Assembly: GCA_021186555.1 (NCBI GenBank) | Contig: JAJKFL010000007.1 | Span: 28,074,677 to 28,138,676, forward strand | DNA from: Reticulitermes speratus | Taxonomy: Eukaryota > Arthropoda > Insecta > Blattodea > Rhinotermitidae | Length of the DNA: 64,000 bases | Direction: 5' to 3' | Part shown: positions 44,690 through 55,423 of the stretch, piece after piece | Position numbering within the stretch: the first letter of the stretch is position 1 | How the letters are laid out: each line of letters opens with the position of its first letter | Notes under the pieces: generated by a model | What the model was told of the DNA's origin: nothing | Databases searched by the model: none | Seen by the model: the letters and a program-made list of their open reading frames with translations, nothing else | Made by a program: the position numbers and the translations under genes

Positions 44690-45120
44690 AGCCGATCCCA
44701 GTGGCCGCGCGGTCTAAAGCGTGGGTCTGCGGCCGTTAGCTTGTTGGGATTGTGGGTTCGAATCTGCCGATCCCAGTGGCCGTGCGGTTTAAGGCGTGGG
44801 TCTGCGGCCGCTCGCTTACTAGGATCGTAGGTTCGAATCCCGCCTAGGGCATGGATGTTTGTGTTGTGTTTGTTGTAAGGACGGTAGTATGGAGCGTAAA
44901 GTGACATGAAGGACGAAAGGATTTAAACAGTACAAAAATGGATCAATGGGGAAAAAATCCCGGACAGGCAAAAAAAAAAAATCCCGCCGGAGGCATGGAT
45001 GTTTGTGTTGTATTTGTAAGGACGGTAATATGGAACATAAGTGACACGAAGAAGGACGAAAGGATATAAAGTACAAAATGGTGCAAAGGAAAAAAAAAGA
45101 GGGACAGGGGGAAAAAAAAG
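44690..45120 (+). mobile_element. SINE-B1, itself split at box B by SINE-B2
   Basis: B1 head is at 44690-44764 (CCGATCCCAGTGGCCGCGCG ... GTGGGTTCGAATC). B1 remainder is at 44981-45120 (ATCCCGCCGGAGGCATGG ... GTACAAAATGG ... poly-A). The open frame on the minus strand (GGIRTYDPSKRAAADPR) is the familiar junk translation of this SINE. Confidence 0.92.
44765..44980 (+). mobile_element. SINE-B2, intact nested copy
   Basis: Head CCGATCCCAGTGGCCGTGCG, box B GTAGGTTCGAATCCCGCC, body GGCATGGATGTTTGTGTTG and GTGACATGAAGGACGAAAGG, ending in A12. The target duplication is AATC: TTCG-AATC before, A-run then AATCCCG after. Confidence 0.92.
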
Positions 45121-45355
45121 TCCCGATAGAGGCAAAATATTTTTCTCTTCTCCAAAACGTCTAGACCGGCTCTGGGACTCACTGGGACACACCCAGCCTC
45201 ATATTCAACTGATACCGGTGTTCTTGCCCGGAGGTAAAGCGACCGGATCAAGACGTTTACCATTCAACTTTCACCTAATTCCGAGGTTAAGTACAAGTGG
45301 AGGTAAACCTCCACTACCCTATTTGCCCTCATGGCGTGGATAAGGACAACTTTAT

Positions 45356-45613
45356 ATTTTTGTTAACATTATCTCAGTCTGTGATAAAAAATCCTTCATT
45401 ACACGAGTGTCACTGTCGAGTAATCAGTATGCCGATCATGTGATATGGGAAATGAAAATAACACGACTACTAAGGTTCAGTTTTTTTAATGCTAGAAGAT
45501 GTGGTACATATTCATGGCATCGAACTGCAAACGGTTAAATGCAACATCTTCACGTTCACATAGTAAACGCCTAAAGAAATGCGTTTTCTAATCCAAACTA
45601 TTCAGCTTACGCT
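45356..45613. other. dac intron sequence, no feature recognised
   Basis: Nothing recognised. Confidence 0.5.
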
Positions 45614-45968
45614 GTCGACCTCGGTGGACTAGTGGTTAGCGTGCTCGCCACTGGACAAAAGGTTCGCGGGTTCGATCCCGACCGAGGTCGATGGATTTCT
45701 AAGGGTGATAAAAATCCGGAGCACCACTTCCTTCGTCGGTCCCATGTCGTAGATTTACGGCATGTAAAAGAACCTTACGGGCATGAATAGAAATGTTTCG
45801 TAAGCAAAATTCAGCGGCCATTTCTTCTGGCAGTCACATCAGGATTGAGTCGAACAGCGCGGCCAGTGGGCTGGTCACTCACTGCCACAAATGCACAAGA
45901 CCAAGTAACCTCGGAAAGAGGAGGCCCAAGCCCATATAGGGCTATCGAGCCATGGTTATTATATATTA
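45614..45968 (+). mobile_element. SINE-D copy
   Basis: tRNA-like head CTCGGTGGACTAGTGGTTAG (box A) and GCGGGTTCGATCCCGACC (box B). A body of about 270 bp follows with CATGTCGTAGATTTACGGCA, AAGAACCTTACGGGCATG and GGGCTATCGAGCCATGG. Single copy in this window. The head is very tRNA-like, but there is no folded CCA-ready tRNA. Confidence 0.85.
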
Positions 45969-46372
45969 TATTATTCAGCTTATGCTACAAGTATTATTAT
46001 GATCGAAAATTAAACCTATATGTAGTAATGAACATAAAAATAAAAAATTTCCAGCAATCATAAAAATCTTCTTGAATTATTCATTTGATGAACTATTACT
46101 GACTACTCTAAGAGGCATAGAAATTCGACACCGACGTCTCCTTGTAACTCATAACAAGCGTTTATAGGCCCACGTCTCTGTCAGCTGCATGGGATCAGCA
46201 TGCAGGAGATGACGCTTGGTAGGAAAGGTTAAAGGGCTACAGACTCTCGTGTCAGGAAAGTTAGAAAATTCTTGTGAGGTTTTGTTAATAACAGATGACG
46301 TCACGCCTGCGTCTCTACCTGATGTGCTACAGGCAGACTGTTTACTTATTGAAACAGACAATTCAGCGAGAA

Positions 46373-46396
46373 TAATAATAATAATAATAATAATAA
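46373..46396. repeat. (AAT)n microsatellite
   Basis: Eight ATA/AAT units. Confidence 0.95.
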
Positions 46397-47025
46397 TGCA
46401 AACGTCGATAAAATGCGAAACTTACTTGGAAAGCTTCAATAAATAACCTTAGATGGTAGAATAATATTAAAATTGATATAAAAGGTTGTGAGAGAGTGGA
46501 CAGGACAGTGGCGGTCTCTTGTGCACAGTAGCGAAATTTTCGGGTAGCGTAAAGATGGGAGATTTCTTTCAAGAACTATGAACAACAATGAACCTTCATC
46601 ATGGAGTGAATTGTGGTGAAATTTAAAATAAAAGAAATCGTATCTTAGGGCCAAGAGTGGATGAGTAGCCTGCTTCTGTCTGCTCCACACGTGATGATTT
46701 GCAAGTGACTGACATAGGCAGGAAGTCCGCGTTACTTGGCAGCAAACTCTTCATATCATCTGTGGTCTTCTGGGTAATTACACGGCGTCGTGTGGTAATT
46801 ATTTACCGATCAACATCGCGGCGGAAGCCTGAAATCTTCATACCATTATCATTGTTCCAAGTATAGGCCAGACTATGTTGATAGTATTTTGAAAAGCAGA
46901 CATCCTACTATTACCTTTATTGCGCAAGAAGTGAACAATTTTTATCCGCCTATACAGGCGAAATAGGGGGCCGTGTAGAGCGCCAATATAAGTGGGGTTC
47001 CAAATTCGAGGAAAAACATTACATT
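46397..47025. other. dac intron sequence, no feature recognised
   Basis: Nothing recognised apart from the approach to DR1. Confidence 0.5.
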
Positions 47026-47572
47026 AAACAAGCAGGCAGTGTACGCTAATTGTTAACTTTGAGGCGCGTTCGCATAACCATTTTTGCAGTAGAAAAGTAA
47101 TAATTATTAGATATTATGAGTGTGTGTCTGTGTTCTTGCCTTAGTTACCCGGCATCCAAATGGCATCTTTTCTTCGCAGCATTATATTGTCATCTGTGGC
47201 CTGTCTGGTTCTACCGTATTTTTCCGCTTTATCTCATAAATGGCACGACTTTCGGAAAATATTTGTTGAACACAAAATGTGTGTTTTGATTTTCTCTACA
47301 ACTTTCGTCTCAAACGTTCATCATTCTCAACAGAATTCAGCGAGATATTGTCATAACTATAAATAGATCTTCATATAAGGTACCCGTTATTCTTGTCAGA
47401 TTTTAGTGACAATTGAATATTCTCCATAGATTTTCGAGAAATTTTCCAATACCAAGTTTCATAAAAATTCTTCAAGTGGGAGCCGAGTTGCTCCATGCGG
47501 ACGACAGACAGACAGACAGACATGACGAAGCTAATAGTCGCTTTTCGCAATTTTGCGAACTCGCCTAAAATG
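47026..47572 (+). repeat. Dispersed repeat DR1, copy 3
   Basis: From AAACAAGCAGGCAGTG to TTCGCAATTTTGCGAACTCG and CCTAAAATGC. Includes GACGACAGACAGACAGACAG. Colinear with 13339-13870. Confidence 0.85.
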
Positions 47573-48115
47573 CATAAACCTGAACAGTTTGACTTTACAG
47601 AACTGTAAGCCTTTGCTATTACAGTTCAAGGGTTAATGTTTCAGACTCACAGTGTCATATGGCAGTACGTACTGTCAGTATGTCTGATCTCAGAAACAGG
47701 GGTGGACAGGCGGACAAAACAAATAATTATGCCTCAGTTTAAACGATTACGCGTAAACTCATTAAAGACAAAGCAGGTGCAAAATATTCCGTGTTTGCCA
47801 AAACCCTGGGCTAGGATCTACCTTTGGGGTGTGAAGAGGGCCGGGCCGGGGGTATGGGGGCCACCGAGTGCATGGCTCGCCCATGGCGCCCGTTTCTAGC
47901 AGCCAGTAAAGCGAGGCCCACGGAGGTAAATAAAATTAACGAATTATAATTGAGCATTATCTGTAAGTGTACAAATGCTTACTATGTCCAAAAACAGTAA
48001 ATCCATTTCAAGGAAATTGAATATTGGTGATGAACAAGAATTGGGATAGCTCAGTAGCTTAGTGAACAGGTTTTAATATTACCCTCCAATAAAATTTTAA
48101 TACCGTACACTATTT
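47573..48115. other. dac intron sequence with GC-rich patch
   Basis: 47810-47930 is GC-rich (GGGCCGGGCCGGGGGTATGG), unlike its surroundings, with no family recognised. Confidence 0.4.
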
Positions 48116-48150
48116 CATAATAATAATAATATAATAATAATAATAATAAA
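48116..48150. repeat. (TAA)n microsatellite
   Basis: About eleven TAA units with one interruption. Confidence 0.95.
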
Positions 48151-48181
48151 TGAAGCTTATAAGAAAGACAAGTTTGTCATT

Positions 48182-48390
48182 GTCCTCGCCATGAAGACGT
48201 ATAGGAGGAGTAGAGTTTTCACTCCACTCACTCTTAACCTCGGCACTAGATGTAGATAATTCCTTAATTTACCATTCTATCTCTTTAACCTTGAGGGAAA
48301 CCCCAGTACCCACTGAATAGGAGGCTGAGTGGGCCCCAGAGCCGGTCTGGACATTTTTGAGAAAACGAAAATCTGTTGCTTGTACCGTAA
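48182..48390 (-). mobile_element. SINE-A copy, 5' part lost
   Basis: The minus strand retains CCAGACCGGCTCTGGGGCCC, AATGGGTACTGGGG and the GTGGAGTGAAAACTCTACTC tail. Head and box B are missing. Confidence 0.87.
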
Positions 48391-49136
48391 AGCCTCTAAG
48401 TATATTAGTGTAATATTACTGCTCCTTTTAAAAATAAATCTAATATTGTTAAATTATGGGATTATAATTATTAATAAACAAAATAAATACATTTATATTT
48501 TTTTTTCGTTATTGTAGAAACTTAAGTATTTAATTTATTTTCTGAAACAAGACATCTATGGCGGCCAACCTTTCTGTTAATTATTTCCACCACCTGTACA
48601 AAGTCAATGTGCAAGTAATTGGCTCCTTTTATAATAATTTGTTATGCGAGCCACCCGGCATTCCAGGTTATAAAACTGTAAGGATCTAAATGCTGTTACA
48701 GCTCTTGTTAATTGAGACACTTTATGCCTTCTATACAATTCGTTAGTCTGTGCGTCCGTTTGATGTAAATGCTTCGCGGCTGTAAATATTTTTCTCCCCC
48801 CCCCCCCCCCGACAGGAATGCACTATGACATTTTTTAGCCGTTTTATGTGATTACATAAAGAGGAAACTTGGTTAAGAGCACAGAAAAAGGGAAAGAAAG
48901 AGAAAGATCTGTTCAACAAAGTGAATGAGAAAATGGAGAGTGGTGGGTGTATGTAAAAAAAAAAACGAAAATGGAGGTAATCATAATAAAAATAAAGAGG
49001 ATGTAGAGATATATTACATTGAAGAATAGTAAAAATGATTCTAGTTAATTCCTAAGTAGAAACCGACAGACTCTTAATGTTGTTTTGTTAAATATAAAAC
49101 CATAAAACCATACTTAACCCTCTAAAGCCCAGTGTT
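48391..49136. other. dac intron sequence with poly-C tract
   Basis: C16-type run at about 48795-48811, then purine-rich sequence. Nothing else. Confidence 0.5.
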
Positions 49137-49398
49137 TTTTTTTTCATGGTGAAGGGCCCCGCAGCAGATGCTACGGACGCACCACAGCCTTAAGGTTTTT
49201 TGTGCAACCCTATGATGAAGATGAGCAGTTTTTTACCAAGTTTTACAAGTAATGGAGCACCAGTGAAATTAAATTGACAGACAAACCGACAACTCGGAGA
49301 AAAACCTGTCCCAGTGCCACTTTGTCCACCACAAACCCCACATGGACTGAGCCGGGATCGAACCCAAGCCCAGTGGTTACTTTATGTACCACCAGGGT
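49137..49398 (-). mobile_element. SINE-C copy
   Basis: The minus strand carries a decayed head, box B GGGTTCGATCCCGGCTCAGT, GTGGGGTTTGTGGTGGACAA, GCACTGGGACAGGTTTTTCT, and the 3' end GTAGCATCTGCTGCGGGGCC. Confidence 0.9.
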
Positions 49399-49519
49399 TT
49401 AACATCTAAAAATTATACAATTATGCCAGCAAAGTGTATTTGCGTGTTTTATATGGATCTCAGAACTATAAGCGAATTTTGCTCTATACAAAATTAAATT
49501 ATGAGTTTTTGTAAACGAG

Positions 49520-49566
49520 TTGAAGAGTGTTTACTGCGCGGTAGGAACTGGGTATTTAATAAAATA
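49520..49566 (-). repeat. Fragment of the 114-bp satellite monomer
   Basis: The minus strand reads AAATACCCAGTTCCTACCGC then GCAGTAAACACTC. This matches AAATACAGTTCGTACCGC and GCAGTAAACACACTC of the 1-840 array. About 40 bp are recognisable. Confidence 0.6.
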
Positions 49567-50057
49567 GGCTACGTTTCGTCCACAAAGGATTAATGCCCAG
49601 GAACGTGGATTAGCTTCACATTAGTGTAGTATTCTGTTTATATTGTCGCAAATAAAATATCCGATACCATTCACAGTGCCATCTAATCGTCTATTGCCAT
49701 CTACCGCTTTAACGTTGGGGTCGTGATTTTGAACCCCACTTCTTGAAGCTCAGTCCCTCTCACTCCGAAAGAGTGTAATTCTTAGAATGAAAGCAATTCG
49801 GATAAAAAAAAATTCTGCAGAAAATATTTAGTCATCAGTGAAAGTAACATGAGGTTTAATAAATGAATTAACGATCTCATAATTCGAAGCATTGACTCAA
49901 TATTATTGAAGTAATCAAATGACGATGGATGACACGTGTGATGGGGGTCTGTTGCACGTGGTGAGGATGTGATAAAGTACTTCTGACAGTCCCAACGGCA
50001 GAAACACCATAAGAATAAATAGGAGGCTTATTTTGGAAATTTAAAGGTGAAAGATAA
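49567..50057. other. dac intron sequence, no feature recognised
   Basis: Nothing recognised. Confidence 0.5.
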
Positions 50058-50338
50058 AGATGTCCCTGTCCATACCATGAATACATATTGGGGGAGTAGG
50101 AGGTATAACTCCACTCTTACTTAACCTTGGCGCTACACGGGGGGCGTGTGATTAACTTCGCACCCTATCCGCTGTATTCCCTGGGAGGGGTCCCGGTACC
50201 CACTGAATAGGAAGTAATGTGGGCCCCAAATTCAGTCTAAACGGTTCAAGAAGGTAAACTCTCTTATCCCTGCCCAGATTCGAAGCAAGCACCGTCCAGC
50301 CCGTAGCTAGTCGCTATATCCACCACGCTATCCCAGCA
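50058..50338 (-). mobile_element. SINE-A copy, near full length
   Basis: The minus strand starts GGTGCTGGGATAGCGTGGTG. Box B is altered (GCTTCGAATCTGGGC). The body has TGGGTACCGGGACCCCTCCC and the tail AAGTAAGAGTGGAGTTATAC. Confidence 0.9.
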
Positions 50339-50645
50339 CCCGCTTATGTACGAAGGATAATATTAAAGCAGATCTTAGAGAGAATTGTTGTGTGATTGTT
50401 GAGTGTGTTCAACTGATGAGGGACATAATTCAGATTGGTACCGATGAAGACAGTAATAAATATGTTGCGAGTTTTGGAATAGTTGCAATGGCGTAAGTTG
50501 GGATTCCTTTCGTCTAGGATATGACGATGAGTGTGTAATCTTTTTCGACGTTTCGTAGCACCGTATTGTCCTCATCTGTCCTCATCTAAGGTCGAAATAA
50601 GATATATCTTTCCTTAAAGATGAGGATAATAAGTTACTCTCTTTT

Positions 50646-51140
50646 TTTTACATGGTGAAGGGCCCCGCAGAAGATGCTACGGACGCACCGCAGCCTTAAG
50701 GCTTCTTGTGCAACCCCTATGATGAAGATGAGCAGTTTTTTTACCAAGTTTTACAAGTAATGGAGCACAAGTGGAATGAAATCGACAGGGGAAAACCGAT
50801 AACTCGGAGAAAAACCTGTCCCAGTGCCACTTTGTCCACCACAAACCCCACATGGACTGACCCGGGATTTTTTTTTCCTGTCCCGTTATTTCCCTTTGAT
50901 CCATTTTGTACTTTTAAATCCTTCCGTCCTTCTTCATGTCACTAATGATCCATACTAGTCCTCATACAACAAACAGAACACAAACATCCATGCCCCCGGC
51001 GGGATTCGAACCCACGATCCCAGTAAGCGAGCGGCCGAAGACCCACGCCTTAGACCGCACGGCTAATGGGATCTCAGGGATCGAACCCGGGCCTCCGCAG
51101 TGAGAGGCCGGCGACTAACCGCCTGAACCATGGCACGGCC
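50646..51140 (-). mobile_element. SINE-C split at box B by SINE-B
   Basis: The minus strand begins GGGCCGTGCCATGGTTCAGG (51140 to 51075). It is interrupted within GGGTTCGATCCC and resumes at 50868 with ATCCCGGGTCAGTCCATG, running to GTAGCATCTTCTGCGGGGCC. The duplication GGGAT (50864-50868 and 51077-51081, plus strand) flanks the insert. Confidence 0.93.
50869..51074 (-). mobile_element. SINE-B copy inserted in SINE-C box B
   Basis: The minus strand reads GAGATCCCATTAGCCGTGCG, box B GTGGGTTCGAATCCCGCC, GGCATGGATGTTTGTG, and AAAGTACAAAATGGATCAAA. It ends GGGACAGG plus a poly-A run. Full length at about 206 bp. Confidence 0.93.
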
Positions 51141-51609
51141 CAAGTTACCCTCTTACGTCGGATGCCAATTACCCATTGACACTGTGTAATGTCCCAGAAG
51201 AACGAAATCCTGATGATTTCTTCTCTAGTTGAGAAAACGTTTTTCAGGAAATATCCTTTTTGTTGGATTTAATTGGCTGTTAGTCTTATGTTTAGTTTAC
51301 AAGCAGTTGATTTTCATTTTACAGCCTTGCATCTTAACAAGAGAGGGAATACTGACTAACCCAGCGAGGAAAATGACAGAACATGCCCGTCGATTGCATT
51401 TTTTAGAAAACGGGTTCAATAAAAGAAACAACATTCGCTGAAAATTATCAATGTTAATAGGACTAGAATTATGAAGAAAGAAAGTACGCTCTTATGTACG
51501 TCGGTGTCACCGTTCTTTTTTTAATTTCCAACAAGATGATGCAAGCCTGAAATTTCCCATGATGCTAACAGTTAATTTTTACCCACAACTAGTGAAGAAG
51601 TAAACAATT
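51141..51609. other. dac intron sequence, no feature recognised
   Basis: Nothing recognised. Confidence 0.5.
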
Positions 51610-51640
51610 TATACCAACAAATGCACGCAGACACTTACAA
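51610..51640 (-). mobile_element. Solo Penelope-like tail end
   Basis: ACCAACAAATGCACGC, the inverted end motif of the hammerhead-bearing units, without an adjacent core. Confidence 0.4.
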
Positions 51641-51737
51641 TGTCAATAGTTTCTTTTATTAAGAGTTATTCCCAATTAAACGAAAATGCACGGTGAAAGC
51701 AACGTAAAATTTTGTGATGAAGTAACCTGTAACCCAG

Positions 51738-52020
51738 GCCTTGACATGGTACAGGCGGTTAGTCGCCGGCCTCTCACCGCGGAAGCCCGTGTTCGATACC
51801 GGGTCAGTCCGTGTTGAATTTGTGGTGGACAAAGTGGCATTGTCATAGGTTTTTCCTCCCGAGTACTTCGGTTTTCCCCTGTCAATATCATTGCACCGGT
51901 GCTCCATCACTTGGAAAAACGAAAAAAATTAGTCATCTTCATCACAGGGTTGTACAATAAGCCTCAAGGCTGTGGTGCGTCTGTAGCATCTGCTGCGGGA
52001 CCCTTCACCAAAAAAGAAAA
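51738..52020 (+). mobile_element. SINE-C copy
   Basis: Head CATGGTACAGGCGGTTAGTC, box B GTGTTCGATACCGGGTCAGT, TTTGTGGTGGACAAAGTGGC, TTCGGTTTTCCCCTGTCAAT, and 3' end GTAGCATCTGCTGCGGGACC followed by an A-rich tail. Confidence 0.93.
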
Positions 52021-52142
52021 AAACACGTAACGCAGATATCAGTAATTAATTCTTATGGTAGAAAACTTAAACTGGAGGATGGATGAAGGATATTCGTAAG
52101 TCGTATCCTATAGCTGGCAGCAATTTCGATGCTTACTTCTTA

Positions 52143-52190
52143 AACCTTGAAGATGGGACAGATAGATTGTCCCGAAACGTCGGTAAATTA
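52143..52190 (+). ncRNA. Hammerhead-like motif with mutated core
   Basis: ACC, then TTGAAGA (52147-52153; the core C is T), stem II GGGACA/TGTCCC (six perfect pairs), GAAAC (52174-52178), GTC, GGT closing stem I with ACC. The strong stem II and GAAACGTCGG place it in the class; the core change predicts inactivity. Confidence 0.5.
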
Positions 52191-52200
52191 TTACCACTCA

Positions 52201-52629
52201 ACGCTGAGCAATATCCCAGAAGTGCGCAGATCTCATCAACATCGCGACGAAAGCCTAAAATCAAGAAGCCTTTTCTTCGACTTCTCTGAAAATGGAGGCA
52301 GTGGGCTCTATCGAAATATCGATAAATAATTTTCAATTGACGATCTCGTCATATCCGAAAATACTTGAATCTTCACTGATATACTTGGTTTAAGTATCTG
52401 TCGAGTTGACGTAGGGTCAAGCCGAGGATGCATAACGAAATGACGGCCACCTGCTGGTCGCCAGCCGGCGAAGTTCCCATAAACCTGGTTCACGCGATGG
52501 CCCGACAAGGGCTAAACAGCATGTTGCCAGGAGTACAGCACACCTACAGTGATACAGCTTGTCTTAGTGGCATAATGATTGGTGATTAGTTGAAACACGT
52601 AACGTTCATGATTTCACAAATTCTTCGAT
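52201..52629. other. dac intron sequence, no feature recognised
   Basis: Nothing recognised. Confidence 0.5.
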
Positions 52630-53035
52630 ACTGATGGCAGTTCAGTGCGATCAGATGGCAGTTCAGTGCGATCAGATGGCAGTTCAGTGCGATCAGATGG
52701 CAGTTAAGTGAGATCAGATGGAAGTTAAGTGCGATCAGATGGCAGTTCAGTGCGATCAGATGGCAGTTCAGTGCGATCAGATGGCAGTTCAGTGCGATCA
52801 GATGGCAGTTCAGTGCGATCAGATGGCAGTTCAGTGCGATCAGATGGCAGTTCAGTGCGATCAGATGCAGTTAAGTGAGATCAGATGGAAGTTAAGTGCG
52901 ATCAGATGGCAGTTCAGTGCGATCAGATGGCAGTTCAGTGCGATCAGATGGCACTTCAGTGCGATCAGATGGCAGTTCAGTGCGATCAGATGGCAGTTCA
53001 GTGCGATCAGATGGCAGTTCAGTGCGATCACATTT
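52630..53035. repeat. 21-bp tandem repeat, about 19 copies
   Basis: Unit GATGGCAGTTCAGTGCGATCA. A variant pair (CAGTTAAGTGAGATCA then GAAGTTAAGTGCGATCA) occurs at about 52698 and again at about 52865. This indicates duplication of an eight-unit block of about 168 bp, the second with one base missing. A period divisible by three keeps several frames open; these are not genes. Confidence 0.95.
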
Positions 53036-54689
53036 ACATCCTACTGATGACAAAGAAAGCGACGTCATTGTTACTGCCATAAAGATCAGAGTTCCACTCC
53101 CGACAGATGCAATATCTTTCTTCTAGCAACCATGCCATGCCTTTATCGCGGATTACCGGCTTCGATGCCAGACCAGCCCGCTTAGGACTTGAGGTGTAAA
53201 AAGAGACGTCAGGAGACGGGGGACAAACCGCATGAGTCACGTTACGATTTATTTAATATTAATCTACGTTATACAGGTAGCGCAACAGTCACAACACTAC
53301 GTGCTTAGCAATAGAAAGGTCGCGCTTACAATTTCGTCGTCTTCGTGAGACACTACGTGCTTACGTGCAAAGTGTTTCTGAAAGACTTCAACAGTATTTC
53401 AACGTAAAATTAAGGCATTTTGAACACTTAAAATATTCAATAAATTTTAATATTTTTCCAGTAAAGTTCAATTAACATGTTGCATCTAATATCAAGGGAG
53501 TTTTGCTCCACTCTGTATATAAATATTTAGTTTACACCTCACAGAGAACATAGCGCGCTTTCATTACAAAGAAAGATCGATTAGGGATATATGGGGAAAT
53601 GATGGTTGCTTAATGCAAGAATGTTGTGGAACATATAAACACACTATGTGTACAAAGTGCAGAGTTCTACTGTTGAAACTAGTCGTATATATAGTAACCA
53701 CTAAGCTTTAAAGGATTACACTGAGAGGTAGTATTGGTTGGATTCAGGCAGTCCAGTCATATCCCATCTCATAGACGACAGCCAAGTAATGTCATGAGAC
53801 AGACGAAGTATTTTCGCCATAACTTTCGGTCATACATATTCTGAACGCTGTATAAGTGTATAAGGTTTTGAGTGTGTTGTCCATAGCGGAGGGTATAGCT
53901 GTTCGGTCGGTTGACAGGCTCTGAAGCCGTTTTGAGTCGGGTTATAATTACGGGTTGTCACCCACACAACCTGAAATGCAGCCTTCTTTCTTTCCATTCC
54001 GGATGGGTTATTATCAGGATTTCTTATTTCGACTTCTATCTCTGTGTTGCACGCCCCTCCATTACTCTGCAGTTTATTTCATTCCATTTCATTTGAAGAA
54101 ACCTCCCCCCCCCACCCCCTATCCTTTCCGCCACTTACAGTTGCTTCGTTGTTTTATACCATCGAATGATGTTTCTTTAACTTCAAAAACGACATATGTC
54201 ACAATCTGTTTAACTGCTAGTATGTTCGGATTGCTGCAACCTGAATGGCGTCAACTTCCTGAAGAATTCAAGAGAAATAATTCTTATTATTAGGCCTAAG
54301 GGTAAATAATAGTACATAATAGGCTGAAGTTTTATATAAGGATTTTCTCAAAGCATGGAAAAATTATTTATACTGGATTTTCAGAAAAAAAAAATTATTT
54401 AGAAATGATCATAAATCGAAGAGAAATGTAGGAAAATTCTGTGCTTAGAGTTGATGACGTTTACGAATTATTCACACTGTCGGAATTTATTTAATTTATA
54501 GACGAAGGAAACAGGCTTAATTACAAGCAAAATTATTATTAATTATGTGATAATCGCATATAGTTCTAAGTAAGTAAATAAGAACACTCTTATACACGTA
54601 ATTAACTAATTACCTGCAGCAGAGTTCGTCTTGAGTATCCAACAGGCGCTCAACCAGAAATTCACGGCCATTTATGGGACCCTAAGGTA
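53036..54689. other. dac intron sequence, no feature recognised
   Basis: A C-rich run (CCCCCCCCCACCCCC) lies at about 54104-54118. The 112-residue open frame at 53955-54293 has no recognisable family. Confidence 0.45.
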
Positions 54690-54930
54690 CATTACCCTGT
54701 GCAAAACAGCCCGCCAGTTGTCCCTACACTGAACAACTATATGAACACACTCCAAATTGTCCCGCCGGATTTCTTGTAAGATAAAATTTAGTGTTATATT
54801 CCTATCTACGTTTAGGTCTTCCAAAGGGTCTATTTCCCCACCAAAACCCTCAGTGCATTTCTCTCCTTTTCCATGCCTTCCAAATGCTCCTCCCCTCTTA
54901 TACTCCTTGATTTTTTTACCCCGATAAGGG
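54690..54930 (-). mobile_element. Decayed LINE-Y 3' region
   Basis: The minus strand has GGAGCATTTGGAAGGCATGG, TTTTGGTGGGGAAATAGACC, CTTTGGAAGACCTAAACG, and an ACTGGCGGGCTGTTTTG segment matching the AQDRDYWRAV codons at about 30650. Confidence 0.75.
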
Positions 54931-55006
54931 ATTTGAAGTTGTGAAAATCTTGAATGTCCTCGCTGTGCCTACTTAAGGGATTTAATTTAACTCAGATTTG
55001 TGAGGT

Positions 55007-55262
55007 CCGTGCCATGGCTCAGGCGGTTAGTCGCCGGCCTCTCTCGCGGAGGCCCTGGTTCTATCCCGAGTCAATCCATGTGGGATTTGTGGTGGACAAA
55101 GTGGCACTGGGACAAGTTTTCCCCTGTCAGTTTCATTTCACCGGTTTTCCATTACAAGGAAAAAGGAAAGAACTAATCATCTTCATCAGAGGTTTGCAAA
55201 ATAAGCCTCAAAGCTGCGGTGCGTCCGTAGCATCTGCTGCGGGGCTCTTCACCACAAAAGAA
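55007..55262 (+). mobile_element. SINE-C copy
   Basis: Head GTGCCATGGCTCAGGCGGTT, box B CTGGTTCTATCCCGAGTCAA, GATTTGTGGTGGACAAAGTG, CCCCTGTCAGTTTCATTTCA, and 3' end CGTAGCATCTGCTGCGGGGC. Confidence 0.93.
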
Positions 55263-55423
55263 TCTCAGATTTGTAATAATACCCTCTTTATTAACAATTT
55301 CATACCCAGTGGTAACCAAATGTTACATAGTGCTCATTTTGCCCACACAATTATGAGTGTGTGTGTGTATAGCTATCACAACGAAACAAAGCATAAATAC
55401 GTTAAACCTAATGTAATATAAAG

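Larger units (their letters stand above)
44629..45355 (+). mobile_element. SINE-A split at box B by nested SINE-B
   Basis: The head is at 44629-44689 (CAGGACAGCGTAATCCG ... GGGGGTTCGAAT). The remainder is at 45121-45355 (TCCCGATAGAGGC, CGTCTAGACCGGCTCTGGG, GGTAAAGCGACCGG, the tail to ACTTTATA). The intervening 431 bp is SINE-B sequence inserted inside the GGTTCGAATCCCG box. Confidence 0.92.

Noticed and set aside
44620..44907. 95-residue minus-strand frame resembling database proteins
   Set aside because: GGIRTYDPSKRAAADPR is the antisense of SINE-B, a common false gene model.
45614..45690. Possible true tRNA gene (CGGTGGACTAGTGGTTAG)
   Set aside because: Continues into a SINE-type body of about 270 bp; the acceptor stem is not closed.
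50405..50460. CTGATGAGGGAC...CCGATGAAG as a hammerhead
   Set aside because: No GAAAC after the hairpin and no stem I pairing.
52718..53126. Several overlapping open frames of 65-109 residues
   Set aside because: Artefact of the 21-bp tandem repeat, open on both strands.
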